A DNA stretch of 64,000 nucleotides from Haberlea rhodopensis (GCA_907163345.1 CAJQUN010001191.1:1-64000); one strand, 5' to 3'. Positions 49,335 to 60,568 are shown, numbered from the stretch's first letter. Made by a program: numbers and translations. Notes: generated by a model not told the origin, from the letters alone.

Positions 49335-49975
49335 ATAGGGATCGAGATACAAGGGTCAAGGTGGAGCCACCAAGACCTACAATTGAAGAATCTGATATTG
49401 ATTGTGAGCAAAGGAAGCAAGGCTTTATACCCAAAGGTGCACTAGATCCTTTAATACTCCAGCAAGCTAGTGAAATGCACGAAGGAATCCAGAAACCACC
49501 TGAAATTTTTGAATCTGACCCTGTTGCATCAGCTGTTAATTCTTAGAATAAAAGGAATGTGATTGATAGTGTGAACAAAGTCCTTAACTCAGAAGAAGAA
49601 GGGAAGGGTGAACAAGGAAACATTAAAGGGGTCACTTTGCTAGGAAGGAATCATACTTGTACTACAGTATGCAAGAAGAAGAGACCTGTTCAGCTAATGT
49701 TTTGTAATGTGTCAGCAAGGAATTCCCTTGAATGGTATACAATAAATAGGAAGAAATCAAGGACCATTGGTGAAGATAAAATCCAAGTATTGATGCGAAC
49801 TCTAAGGGAGTGCAGGCTGGAAATAATCTTATGGACATGGTCATTGGGGTGGAGCTAGTTGGAAAATCTTAAACTGGTATGAGGATGGTTAAAGGAACCA
49901 GTGTGGAAGTGACTTAGTAGAAAGGCAACTGGAGTCAATGGTATGATGCATTGGATAAGTTGATAAGGTGGAGAT
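49335..49975 (+). other. Unrecognised spacer in place of copia pol
   Basis: About 640 bp between the protease remnant and the 3' LTR. It is in frame with the protease to about 49546 (IEESDIDCEQRKQGFIPKGA) but shows no integrase or polymerase signature. It may be captured host DNA or strongly rearranged pol. A polypurine tract AAGGTGGAGAT ends it. Confidence 0.5.
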
Positions 49976-50712
49976 TGTTAAGAATTATCAACTTATTCAA
50001 TCAGAATTATTTTAGAAGCTCGGGTTCAGCAACTGTTTGTGGCAGTTGCAACGATTTTTTTCTTTTACACTGCTGATTGATTTTCGAATGAGTATAGCAA
50101 CCAGATACTTGCTGTAATAGGTGACTATTGCGGAGCTATAAATATACCTGATCAGAGTCCAAGAAAGTGAAGCGATCAGATTCAAAAACACCAGTAGCGA
50201 ACAGAGAAGAAAAAGTGCGAGGGAATCAAGAGTGAAATCAATTCTGAAGAGAATTTGTGAAGTCTAATACATTGTAATGCATAAGAGTGTTTAGATGTGA
50301 ATCCTGGAGAATAGTATGTTGGATTCTTGATTGAAGATAATCAATATCATTGACTCCCGTGGAAGTAGGCGTTATTGGCTGAACCACGTAAATCGGTGTT
50401 GTTCATTTCTTCTTGCTTCATTTCGCTTGTTTGTTTTCTGATTGTGTGATCGTTAATTCATTGTTGAATTCTTGCTGAGTAATTGTTCAACTTATATCCT
50501 TGATTTGTTCATTTCTTCACTGCCATATTGACGCCATAAACTCATTGAATCGAAGCACTAACTTCAATGATCAATGCCATATTCGTTAGTGGAAGGGTGA
50601 ATTGTGCTGTGATAATTCATTGTTGATCGTGCAAAATCTATGCATTCGATTACTGTCTTGAACGCAGGTGTATCGAGAATCTTGATTAGGTTTAAGTTAT
50701 TAATTCATAACA
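49976..50712 (+). repeat. 3' LTR of the copia element
   Basis: 737 bp, TGTTAAG...ATAACA. Its uninterrupted copy shows where the 5' LTR was split (the ATAGCAACC target at about 50094-50102). Confidence 0.9.
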
Positions 50713-50717
50713 ATGTA

Positions 50718-52320
50718 GGATATATGTATTAGTCTGTCTTACTCGTTAAACTCTAATTTTGCTCCACATGAACCTAGACTTAAAAGAGGCTTCTGTGCAT
50801 CTTATCAGAATTGATCTTCTTGATCTTAAATCATATTCGAATGGCCACATCTGATAGACTATCATCTTGGCTTGAACTTGTTAACATTTGAATTGTATTA
50901 TCACTCTCACTTTTCTCCACTTTTATAGGCAATAATATGTGAGTATCCAACCTTATCACTTCTATGATCTTTTGCATCCTTATCCCTTTCTTTACTCACA
51001 TAATACACAGCATTATTAAGCTGTGATTTGCCAACAGCTTTGCCAAGCTGTGATGTGCCAATACAGGGGTATGCCGAGCTAGTCATTGTGGTTAGCAATG
51101 CTTGAATTTTATCATGAGAATGGCTCTCTACAGCTCTTTGATCTGTTCACATCGCTCCTCGAGCCTCTAGAGTACTTGATGCTCATAAACATCTAAATGA
51201 TAGTGTTGATTTGATCAAGTATTACGAGGTAAATTAGTAAGCACGTAACAATGAAATTAAGTTTAACAACAATAGAATATATTTTCTCCTATAAATATCG
51301 GATATTAGTTTATAAATAAGAATTCATTTATATTTGTCGTATATTATAGTTCATAAGTGTTGGGAATGATGCACCCAACAATTCTTCTGTGTGCTCGTAG
51401 ACGGATGTGAAGTCATCCACCGTCTAACGCATAAAAGACTGGTCCATTGGCATCCACGTGTTGCACCCCTCATGCCTACTTGTCGCTTAGTACATGGCTT
51501 TACGTTGCATGTATTCTATTTGACATAAAACATGAGGTATTCTCTAATCTTGAGCAACGATTACACGAAATAGATTTACCAATAAATTAGAACCACCCAT
51601 AAAATATGTTTAAAAGGGAGAAGTTAAAGGATCGGTGATCGACTCTGGGACAGACCTAACGAGGTCAAGGGACACCCCTTATAGGCAATTCTAGCCTGAT
51701 CCGCCTCTGGATTGATTAGCACAACCCACTTCACTTCTTATTAATGTGTCTATAAGTCCAAATAACCATGCTTTTACGTGGTGACAACTGAAAACTGTGC
51801 AAAACATGAAAAAGCTTGTTTAAATCATAAGAGAAATTAGCAAAGTTGGTTTTGACGTAGTTTTGATTTTGGTTGTTTGATTAGTCAAATTTCAGTCTTA
51901 ATTCGAAATTTGTTTCTTTTGTAATTTTATAAATTTTTTCTCAATTATTAATTATGATCTAAATACAAACACAAAAATTCATTGAATATCAGGCGGTTAT
52001 GTAAAAAATATAAAATAATAAAGAGTGGAAAAGTGAAAGTGGTATTCACTAAGCATTGCTGATTTTTGCAAGAAAATGAATTTAATGCTCTTTGCTGTCT
52101 GCTTTTGACTCGTTCATCATAGATGATGAGGGTACCTTTTATGCCGCCTTGGTGTTGCTCGGCATCTACACCACAATGCGTATAGACGTACATCATATGT
52201 GTGGTATAAATGTTATGAAAGACACCGTTCTTAAAGTCGACAACAAACACAAGTGGTGATGACTTAGCACTTTTACCCCTTCGTCTCTTAGGTCAGCCTA
52301 AACAAACACCTTTGGTCTCT
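50718..52320. other. Spacer upstream of the MYB gene
   Basis: No gene supported. Positions 51450-51505 resemble 11116-11178. A block near 51890-51925 resembles the left arm of the foldback at 54911. The last few hundred bases are presumably the MYB promoter. Confidence 0.4.
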
Positions 52321-52324
52321 TCTC

Positions 52325-52330
52325 TATATA
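52325..52330 (+). promoter_or_regulatory. Candidate TATA box of the MYB gene
   Basis: TATATA inside TCTCTATATATCCC, about 190 bp before the start codon. Position is plausible for a plant promoter with a leader of about 160 nt. Confidence 0.5.
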
Positions 52331-52516
52331 TCCCACGGACAAATCCCACCTCCTTAGTTAGACTCCTGTCTCCGGATTCTGATCTCATAATTCAAGAAAA
52401 TAAAGAACCATCGAAGAAGAAACCCTTTATTTTCTTTTGACCATCTGAAACTGAAAGTGTTCTTGTTTTGAATCCTTCTCTGTTTAATCAAATATATCAT
52501 ACAAATTTAGAGTGAG

Positions 52517-54462
52517 ATGGGGAGGCCACCTTGTTGTGACAACATTGGTGTGAAGAAAGGGCCTTGGACTCCTGAAGAAGACATCATTTTAGTTTCTTAT
52601 ATTCAAGAACATGGTTCTGGAAATTGGAGAGCTGTTCCTACTAACACGGGTAATGATCATGAAGAATTCTTTCCCCCTTTCTATCTGTTTCTTTTGGAGT
52701 AAAATTTGATTATATTTCAACTTTTTCTTCTTAAATGCATTTTTAATTATTTTCTTTTTTTAGGGTTCGGTGTAATTATTTAAAGCTGTGTAATAAATAT
52801 TCTGCAGCTGCATCACCTACTTCTTGAATGCTTACCGACTTAAGTTTAAATCATCAGTTTGAAATAGTTAAGTTTAGAATCGTTGTTGGAAATACTCTTT
52901 TCTTCTTTCAGGCTTGCTCAGATGCAGTAAGAGTTGCAGGCTCAGGTGGACTAATTATCTCCGGCCGGGCATAAAACGCGGTAACTTCACCGAACATGAA
53001 GCAAGGAAGATAGTTCATCTTCAAGCCCTTCTTGGCAATCGGTAGGTTCATGGATAATTTCATGTTAGTCCGGTTTAATGGAGATTCAGTGAAAAATATG
53101 AAGTCATGCAAGATCTCTACATGCTTCTTTAGGGTTTTTAGGTGTCATAACAAAATCCCACTTGCTAAAATGAAGATTCTTGGATTTTTATACTCTATTT
53201 GCCTACCTAGATTAGCTTTTACTTAATTAGAGTATTCTATCTTAAGAAAGAATTTTTCTTTCATACGGCTCAAGTAGGTACACCAAATAAAGAATCGAGT
53301 TCTCACTTTCAAATTCTAAAAAACCCAAAAACAAAAGATCTACTCCTTACTCAAGTTCCCAGTGAAGACTAAGCAATATTTCATTTATTTCGTCTTATTT
53401 TTATTTATTTTTCGTTAGAATTTCGTAATTGGTTATTCAATTATCATAGAAATGAAATGTGAAATTATTGACTAGTCCCTCGAATGTGAATCCCTAAAAT
53501 TTTAATTCAATATAGTTCTAATTCAATAAATAATTAAATTAAAGTAAAATTAAAGCAAAAGAGTACCTTGGAATTCATAAGGGATTTATTTATCTATGTA
53601 TTGTTTCGTTCGATCTTTTAAGTCCTGACTTTACCTCGATAGTTATGCCATGATGCCCTTCAAGTGACTATTATACAAGAAAGTTAAATAACGTAACCTT
53701 TTTGGCAGGTGGGCTGCCATAGCTTCATACCTTCCGTTGAGAACTGATAATGATATCAAGAACTATTGGAACACTCACTTAAGAAAGAAACTGGGAAAGC
53801 TTCAGGGATATAACGAAAATGGCGAAAATGGGAATACATCAAATTCTCACTCAATCACAAAGGGCCAGTGGGAGAGGAGGCTTCAAACAGACATTCACAT
53901 GGCTAAACAAGCCTTGTGTGAGGCTCTATCACTCAATAAATATGGTACAAATCCGTCGACTGGGTTGAATCTCTTCCCTAAGCCTCTATCCATCGATAGA
54001 TCGGATTCGGATTCATCAATCGGTTCGATGCTTTTCGAAAACTATCCAGAAACATATGAAAAGCCTATCCAAACATCTACATATGCATCAAGCACTGAAA
54101 ACATAGCGCGTTTGCTCGAAGATTTGAGGAAGAAATCACCAAAGTCCTCATCTGAGAGTACTTCCTTTAACAACCCTTCAATGGGATCGAGTTCTAGCCC
54201 GACTGAAGGGACTTTTATCAGCTTGAACTCAGGGAATTCCGATGCCTCGCAATCGTTTTCGGTGGAGGATGAAGCCAAATTCGAAACTGCTAATTTCACT
54301 CCTGAAACTGGGATTCTTATGGATGAGAATAGGCCCAATTTGGAGAACCAAATGCCCTTTGGTCAGCTGGAGAAATGGCTCCTAGATGATGCAGCTGCAC
54401 AAGGGCAAGACGTGGATTTCATGGACATAGCTGCCTTAAGGGAAGCTGCTGATTTGTTCTGA
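52517..54462 (+). CDS. R2R3-MYB transcription factor, MYB31/30/60/94/96 class; exons 52517-52649, 52912-53041, 53709-54462
   Basis: Three exons of 133, 130 and 754 nt give 338 residues with an intact frame and GT-AG introns. The first two sizes are the canonical lengths of this gene class. The start MGRPPCCDNIGVKKGPWTPE and the R2 and R3 repeats (residues about 14-115) define an R2R3-MYB; R2 has Trp at 17, 37 and 57, and R3 keeps W89 and W108. The C-terminal third ends with QLEKWLLDD and DIAALREAADLF, typical of subgroup 1. It should bind AC-rich MYB elements in the nucleus. Subgroup members control cuticular wax genes, drought and pathogen responses, and (MYB60) guard cells. Position next to the At1g74640-like gene, apart from transposons, favours MYB31 (At1g74650). 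L98 in LPLRTDND, and EAR at 74-76, differ from the usual residues there. An AATAAA at 54584 is a likely poly-A signal. Confidence 0.93.
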
Positions 54463-54910
54463 AGATATTTCTTTTGTGTCTTCTTAACAAATCAGCAGTT
54501 TTTTTAGGTTGGTTTTCAGGATTTTCCCATGTTTTGTATTCTGTCTATGTAAATGAATGACATATGTCCCAGGTACAAAGTTGAATAAAATTTGACGCAA
54601 ATACGTCAAATCATCTAGGTATATGTAGCACAAACAGAAACCATAGTTTTTACTTTTTAGTGCTGGAAGAGGAGAAAGCGTAAATCACTTGTAATTTAGA
54701 GTTTACGTGGATGCGTATTGGATATGAATAAGCTCCCATTTCTTGCAACAAGAAGTTTGTAATTTGTGCATCATTTGGTGTACATTTCTGAGATACCTGG
54801 AATTGGGTTCGACTTTTAAAGCTTTTGGATGATGGGATGTATTGCTTGGAAATGATAAATCAAACTTTTATTTAGATCGAAAGTGAGTCTAGGCTATATG
54901 TAGGTCTTAT
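54463..54910. other. 3' flank of the MYB gene
   Basis: Presumed 3' untranslated region to about 54610, then spacer. Nothing else seen. Confidence 0.55.
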
Positions 54911-55160
54911 TGCAATTTTTGTCCTTAAAATAATCAAATTTCAGTCTTAGTTCACTTTTTTTTTCTTCAAATTTTTATTTCTTCTTCCAAAGTGGTGTCA
55001 GGCACGTCAACGCTGTGTTAGCGTTGATCGACGCCACATCATAAAAATGACTAAAATTTTTTAAAAAATAAAAACAAAGATACAGGACTAAGACTCAACA
55101 ACATAGAGAACTAAAATTGTAAAGATGATAAATAGAGAGGACATAATTTACAATTTCCCA
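54911..55160. mobile_element. Foldback MITE
   Basis: Inverted arms run inward from TTGCAATTTTTGTCC on the left and ACATAATTTACAATTT on the right. The centre has nested perfect stems: GTGGTGTC with GACGCCAC, and TCAACGCT with AGCGTTGA (about 54993-55040). No coding capacity. Confidence 0.55.
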
Positions 55161-55215
55161 AAATGTTTTTGGCTACACATACATATTATATAATGAGACA
55201 TGGTATGAAATTATT

Positions 55216-55246
55216 TTTCGTTTCGTTTCGTTTCGTTTCGTTTCGA
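55216..55246. repeat. (TTTCG)n microsatellite
   Basis: About six tandem TTTCG units. Confidence 0.93.
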
Positions 55247-55502
55247 ATGCTTTTACATGGGATATAGCCTATAGGCTATAGCATGGGTTCTTAATCTTTG
55301 ACCCATTTCTTTAATTATTACTTTGGCGAACCTTGGCTAAAATCTATCACCCAATAGAGACTCCACAGTCCACACTATATATATATAGATTAGTTAATAT
55401 CAATATTTTATAATATTGTGCAGAGTAAAAAAAAACATTTAAATACTGTCCTTTCAAAGCACCCAACATTTTCTAATTTTCACAAAAATAATATGTAATT
55501 TT

Positions 55503-55504
<2 letters not shown>

Positions 55505-55541
<37 letters not shown>

Positions 55542-55560
55542 CATATATATATATATATAA
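55505..55560. repeat. (AT)n microsatellite
   Basis: Two alternating AT runs separated by TTACA. Flanking DNA at 55247-55504 and 55561-55891 is AT-rich spacer with nothing recognised. Confidence 0.9.
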
Positions 55561-55899
55561 TTAGGAGTACGAATTCAGTCTTAATCACATTAATGTGAAT
55601 ATGATTTCAAATGTTTCGGCTCCGGCAATGATACGTATATGTAATAAATTTTGATTTTTTTATAATATGTTGTTACTATTTTTTTATTAATATAATACTC
55701 AAATAAGTAACTAATTGATAAAAAGAACATTTGATTATAAAATCCAAATTCATAATAAATATTATAATTTAGTTTAGATAAGTTTACAACGTATTAATAC
55801 CAAGTTACCAACTTTATCTCACTTGCAAATTGCTGACAATTACAAATACAATGCGGTAATTATAAGTGAGATTATATGGAGAATTTGCAAGCTTGCAAA

Positions 55900-56511
55900 T
55901 AGACCGACCACGATTCAGAACCATCGGTTAAACAGTTCAAAATCGCCGGTTCGACGGTTCAAAAAACATTGACCCTTAACCTTAACCTTCCTTGACGGTT
56001 CCGGTTACGGTTCCGATTACGGTTACGGTTAACCAATGGTTACGATTACGGTTTGACCCTTACTTTTTAAACAAAATTTAAATATTATTAAAATTTGAAA
56101 TAAAGTGTAAAATGTGTTTGAATGTGTTTTCATCTATGGATTAAATATAAAATAACGTGAAATAAATTCAAGCTCAGCTAATTAAAATGTGTAAGATATA
56201 TTTGCTTGGTTAATATATATAAATTATAACACTATTTAGATCAACAAGGCTCTTATAGCTTAGTGATTGAAGCTAATTATTCAATTTGGAGGTCATGAGT
56301 TCAAATCAACATCATAACATATATTTTAAATTTAAAAATGTAAAAAAAATTAAAATAACCCTTTTAACCGACGGTTCACGGGTTAGCAAAATTATGACCC
56401 TTAACCGGCCCTTCTATAGACGGGCCGGTTACGGGTCCGACCCTTGGAACCGTTGATCACGGTCCGATTCCGGGCCGTTTCAGGGTCGATGATGACCCTT
56501 GATCGGGTCTA
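55900..56511. mobile_element. Non-autonomous hAT-like element
   Basis: 612 bp with terminal TAGACC...GGTCTA and a perfect 8-bp target duplication CTTGCAAA (55892-55899 and 56512-56519), the size made by hAT transposases. Subterminal regions are rich in repeated GGTTACGG and GACCCTTAACC words, as in transposase-binding regions. No transposase ORF. The middle carries a tRNA-like A box and B box (56256-56267 and 56297-56307). Confidence 0.78.
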
Positions 56512-56870
56512 CTTGCAAATTGTTTTAAATATTAAATATTAATTATTATTAAAGTATATAAATATTATATATTATCGATTAACTATTTTAACTATTATCT
56601 TTCATTTTAATTATTAGTAATAAAAAATTAAATATGGTTTAAAAACAATTAAAAAAAGATTGGCACTATACTAAAAGTTATAGCCAGCCGTAATATTTTA
56701 ACTTAATTTTTTTAAAATCATATATCAATTCAAATATCACTTTTCGATCGTTCTTCAACCAATTCTTATTACTCCAAACAAGTAAGCTATTTAGTTTTTA
56801 AAACATAAAATCGTTAACAAAGGCGCAATCTTTTCTTTGTAAAACAATCTGATAGGATCAAACATCGCTT
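56512..56870. other. AT-rich spacer
   Basis: Nothing recognised. The left edge of the copia-like LTR that follows may lie near 56870 but was not pinned down. Confidence 0.4.
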
Positions 56871-57636
56871 TTAGCCGCAAATTGCAAAATGTATCTCTCA
56901 CAGGTTTCCCAATCACTTGCGTATAATTTTCAAACCTATCTTAATTATTAAGTTATTACAAGTCAATAATCATATCTACAGGCAGGAATTACGCTGGACA
57001 ATGCAAATTGGGTCCTTAAATGCCCATGTTGAGCTTTCAATCAACGATCAACTCAATCGAAGGAGATTGAGAAAGTCTGTTTTTTTTAATATTTCCTCCA
57101 AGTTTAGGTGATTACTCCATTTTTCAAAAATAAAAGAAAACTGGGTTTAAGAGACCTCATTCGTCAAGCTAGTTTCCGATACCTATGGAAGTTGGTTCTA
57201 GTACAAAATTTTATGGGTGTGTATCTTAGTAAAGTAGCAAGTAAAAACAACAAATGGATTTGTATTAGAAATGTCGATGCGAGATTTGGAATCTCTGTCA
57301 TTAAGACAATATTGCCCTGCTACGGTGCTAACGGTTTACTTTGGCAATTTGTCTCCCAAGATACAACGACTATCATTTGTGACAGGAGCACTCCAAATCA
57401 CAAATCCTTTAAAACGCTCAACCATAACAATGATGAAGACTCACAAAATTACTCAAATTTTGATCTTCAAATATGATGTTAATTTCGAAATTCCATTTAT
57501 AAAACAAGTGGGGTTATGTTATATATATAGTAAACCAAAACTAGTCCGAGTGGACACCATTTGGAGGCACTGTATCGCCAAAAATCGTACCCTAAACATG
57601 AATGGACATATAATTTCACAAAACAAATACAGTGCT

Positions 57637-57695
57637 CGATCGATCGAGCTACTGTTTACAAAGGCACAAAAGTTTCTGGTCCGCTCGATCGATCG
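57637..57695. promoter_or_regulatory. Two CGATCGATCG palindromes in the copia-like 3' LTR
   Basis: Starts 57637 and 57686, 49 bp apart, each extended to CTCGATCGATCGAG. The 5' copy has an extra site, making a 21-bp pair. Confidence 0.75.
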
Positions 57696-57752
57696 AGCAT
57701 GTAAAATTATTTTTATTCATTACAAATTTTCCAACAATCTCCCACATGAATT

Positions 57753-60049
57753 AAATTTATGCATGTATGCAATTGAGCGCTTTTAACGAACTATTATGGC
57801 ATCTGGAGAGATAGCTTGCGGCTTTGAATCTTCCGTAGTAGTATTCAATCGGATTTACTTGACTTAATAGTGAACTTATAGTCTTGAACTATTTAGTCGT
57901 TGGTGTAAACCAAGACAATTGAACCCACACCATAATAATTCTAACATTTGTATTGGTTTCTTACGGTTGTGTCCATTCCGGCCATGTACCACGCTTGGTT
58001 TCATAAGTGCTTTTCAATTTTGAAACGGCCACACTTCACACTTATGTAGGTGATCTCCTAGAAGAGTATCCCGCTATACTCCAACATATTCTAATATGTC
58101 TTAGAGATCATTAAAGGCCTTTTGCCTATCCTCGTACCCTTTTTGCATGCTACACCACTTATCATAGGAATGGGTTGGAGATTGATCTCCAAGGTGTTTA
58201 TACAATCTCATAATTTAGTTGTCCCTTTTGAACCTAGGTCTTGGGATCTACAGTCAACAAGGTTGGTATCCACTATGAGATTTTGATTATAGGTTTTAAC
58301 CCCATTCCCGTCGATAAACTTCCACATGATCTCTCGGTTAACCATTTCATATGCGGATCCGCGGTTCCACATAATCACTCTCGATTATGCCATTAGAGAT
58401 CATTTTGTCATATAGCATTATCGCAACACATTTTAGCTACATGCACAGGCTTTTTCTCTAACAATTTATAAAACCACTCGGCCAAGAAGCTTTATATGTT
58501 TTGCATTGAGAATTTTCCACAACAGTATATCTTCAGTTTTGGTAATCACATTACCTCGTTTGCATCATTTTATTCTTTTAGGATATTTCCATCATCGAAT
58601 TTTAAAATGCGTTATTTCTTACAAAATTCGAGACCAAGGAAATACTCAACTTTAGTTCACAATTCATATTTAAGCGTATAGATTCTTAAAAAATTACAAG
58701 TTCAAGATTCTATTTCTTGCAAACTTGAAATTTTAAGTGCAAAGCTTAAAATTTGAAACTCGAATTAATCATTGAGATTTCATTCTTCAAGTATCTTGGA
58801 AACTTCATTACAAGCATTATTCTTGATGTTCACATCTCAAAATGTCTCGTCAACATTTTTTCTTTGTTACTTGATGATTTTTAAATTGCTTCTCCAATGA
58901 GCATATCATCAATACACAAGCATACATATGCTTAGGTGTGTACACATTTGTCACACTCGTTAATCTATTTGAAAACATGATTTGTCAAACTCTTCATGTC
59001 TTTTATTTGGTGTTTGTTTTGACTTTACTTTGGCCTTCATTTCTAGTTTAGCCAAGTACCCCCATATTTCAAATATTTTAGGAAACTCTCATTTCCTTCA
59101 ATCACAAGGTTTTCGTCCTTGTGGTAAGTGATTGAATCCTAGAATTGCAACCCCCACAACTTCGGGTAGTAACGAAGTGAACTAGCATTCGAACTTTCGT
59201 GTTTCAAGTTCTAAGCGTTATAGTCTTACAAATCCAAATTCGAGTTTTTATTTCTTGAAAATTTCGGATTTAAGCGTACTTGCTTACAAAAGTTGAAACT
59301 TGGATAATATTCTCAAACTCGGTTCACAATTTGCAATTTAAGCGCACTAACTTAGAAAACTTGAATTCAAGATTTTAAATCTTGCAAATTCATGTTATAA
59401 GCGTACTAGCTTAGAAATTCAAAATGAACCAATTTGAGATATTACAACGCCTAATCAAAATTTGTGGCTTCAATTTATCACTTGTGTTTTAAGCGTACAA
59501 AGCTTGAAAACTCGAATTCAAGATTTTATAGTCTTGCAGATTCAAGCTTAAGCGTTAAATTCTTAGACAACACAAGTATAATCTACTCACAATTTCTCAT
59601 TGCAAAAATCATTTGCTAAATTTTATTGCAATCTCATTCTTGAAGTGTTTTAACACCTCACTGGCCTCGTTTTCGATTCATAGCAAAAAAGTCACAACAA
59701 TATCAAGTGCAAATATTGATAAAGTAACAAATTACTTTTCTCACATCTCTAGTTTGCACAATCTTTCCATCACAAACATCATTGTGAGTAAACTCTAGAG
59801 ACATTACTATTCTTCTAATAAATGAATGATGATTTTGTTAACTTAGTACCCATATAAGCAATGAATTTAACATTACAATTTGGGCTGCGAACTATAGTTT
59901 AAATGATCCTAACAATCATGCCACAAACCATAAGATTCACTACAAGAAGTAAACATACATTTTATTGCTTTCAACAAATATCGTCATTACATTTATTTAG
60001 AATCACTCCATTCTTGGAGTTTACAACTTTCAAAGATACACAATCTAAT
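57753..60049. other. Noncoding interior of the copia-like element
   Basis: No ORF with a recognisable domain. Between about 58660 and 59575 a degenerate unit containing TTAAGCGTACTAGCTTAGAAA-like and TTCAAGATTTTAAATCTTGCA-like words recurs several times. Confidence 0.5.
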
Positions 60050-60428
60050 TTAAGCGGTAAGCTCTAGATCATCCAAATCAATTGAGAGACGATCTTCTTC
60101 GGTCACATTTACTTGATCCATAGCCTTCCGGCGATCGTCTTTATTGCGACAATCCTTCGCCATGTGATTGAGTTTTCCATATTTGTAGCACTTGCCTTTG
60201 AAATTATTCGCCTTTCCAGATTTGGAGGTCATGCCGTTAAACTTCCGCTTTGTTCCGGCGTGTTTTTCCACTAAGTTCACTCGTGCTTCATGTTGGTGCC
60301 AATTTTCCTTCCTTTCGTAAATTTTGTTGTCCTCTTCGATTCTCAAGCGAACCACAAGGTCTTCAAGATTCATCTCTTTTCGTTTATGCTTGAGATAATT
60401 CTTGGAGTCCTTCCATGACGGAGGCAAC
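60050..60428 (-). pseudogene. Copia gag fragment with altered zinc knuckle
   Basis: On the minus strand PPSWKDSKNYLKHKRKEMNL and LVVRLRIEEDNK match the middle of copia gag. The knuckle reads CYKYGKLNHMAKDC, so the second Cys of CCHC is Tyr. The N-terminal gag is missing because the sequence joins the LTR directly. The fragment ends in an acidic tail and a stop at 60050. Confidence 0.8.
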
Positions 60429-60440
60429 AGATACAGTGCT

Positions 60441-60527
60441 CGATCGATCGAGCAAGGAGCTCGATCGATCGAGCTACTGTTTACAAGCACGAAAGTTTCT
60501 GGTCCGCTTGAAATGCTCGATCGATCG
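60441..60527. promoter_or_regulatory. Three CGATCGATCG palindromes in the copia-like 5' LTR
   Basis: Starts 60441, 60462 and 60518. The first two are 21 bp apart, the same spacing as in the gypsy LTRs. Confidence 0.75.
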
Positions 60528-60568
60528 AACATGTAAAATTAATTTTATTCATTACAAATTTTCCAACA

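Larger units (their letters stand above)
36239..50712 (+). mobile_element. Non-autonomous Ty1/copia element with split 5' LTR
   Basis: 5' LTR in two pieces (36239-36364 and 47448-48064), internal region 48065-49975, 3' LTR 49976-50712 (737 bp). LTRs start TGTTAAGAATTATC and end CA. Perfect 5-bp target duplication ATGTA at 36234-36238 and 50713-50717. The internal part has gag and protease remnants but no integrase, reverse transcriptase or RNase H. The 5' LTR was later split by a gypsy LTR carrying a nested Tekay element. The LTR pieces show scattered differences, so this is the oldest layer of the nest. Confidence 0.9.
56870..60568 (-). mobile_element. Non-autonomous copia-like LTR retrotransposon, rearranged
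   Basis: On the minus strand a 5' LTR start TGTTGGAAAATTTG at 60568 runs only about 140 nt before joining gag sequence near 60430. The gag fragment ends at 60050 and a long noncoding region follows. A polypurine tract ATGTGGGAGAT (57747-57737) then leads directly into a second TGTTGGAAAATTTG at 57736, the 3' LTR, which extends leftward to about 56870. No pol. Both LTR copies share the CGATCGATCG sites and TTTCTGGTCCGC. The left boundary and target duplication are not established. Confidence 0.65.

Noticed and set aside
56245..56315. Functional tRNA gene
   Set aside because: A and B boxes are approximate, the acceptor stem is not clear, and it lies inside a transposon.
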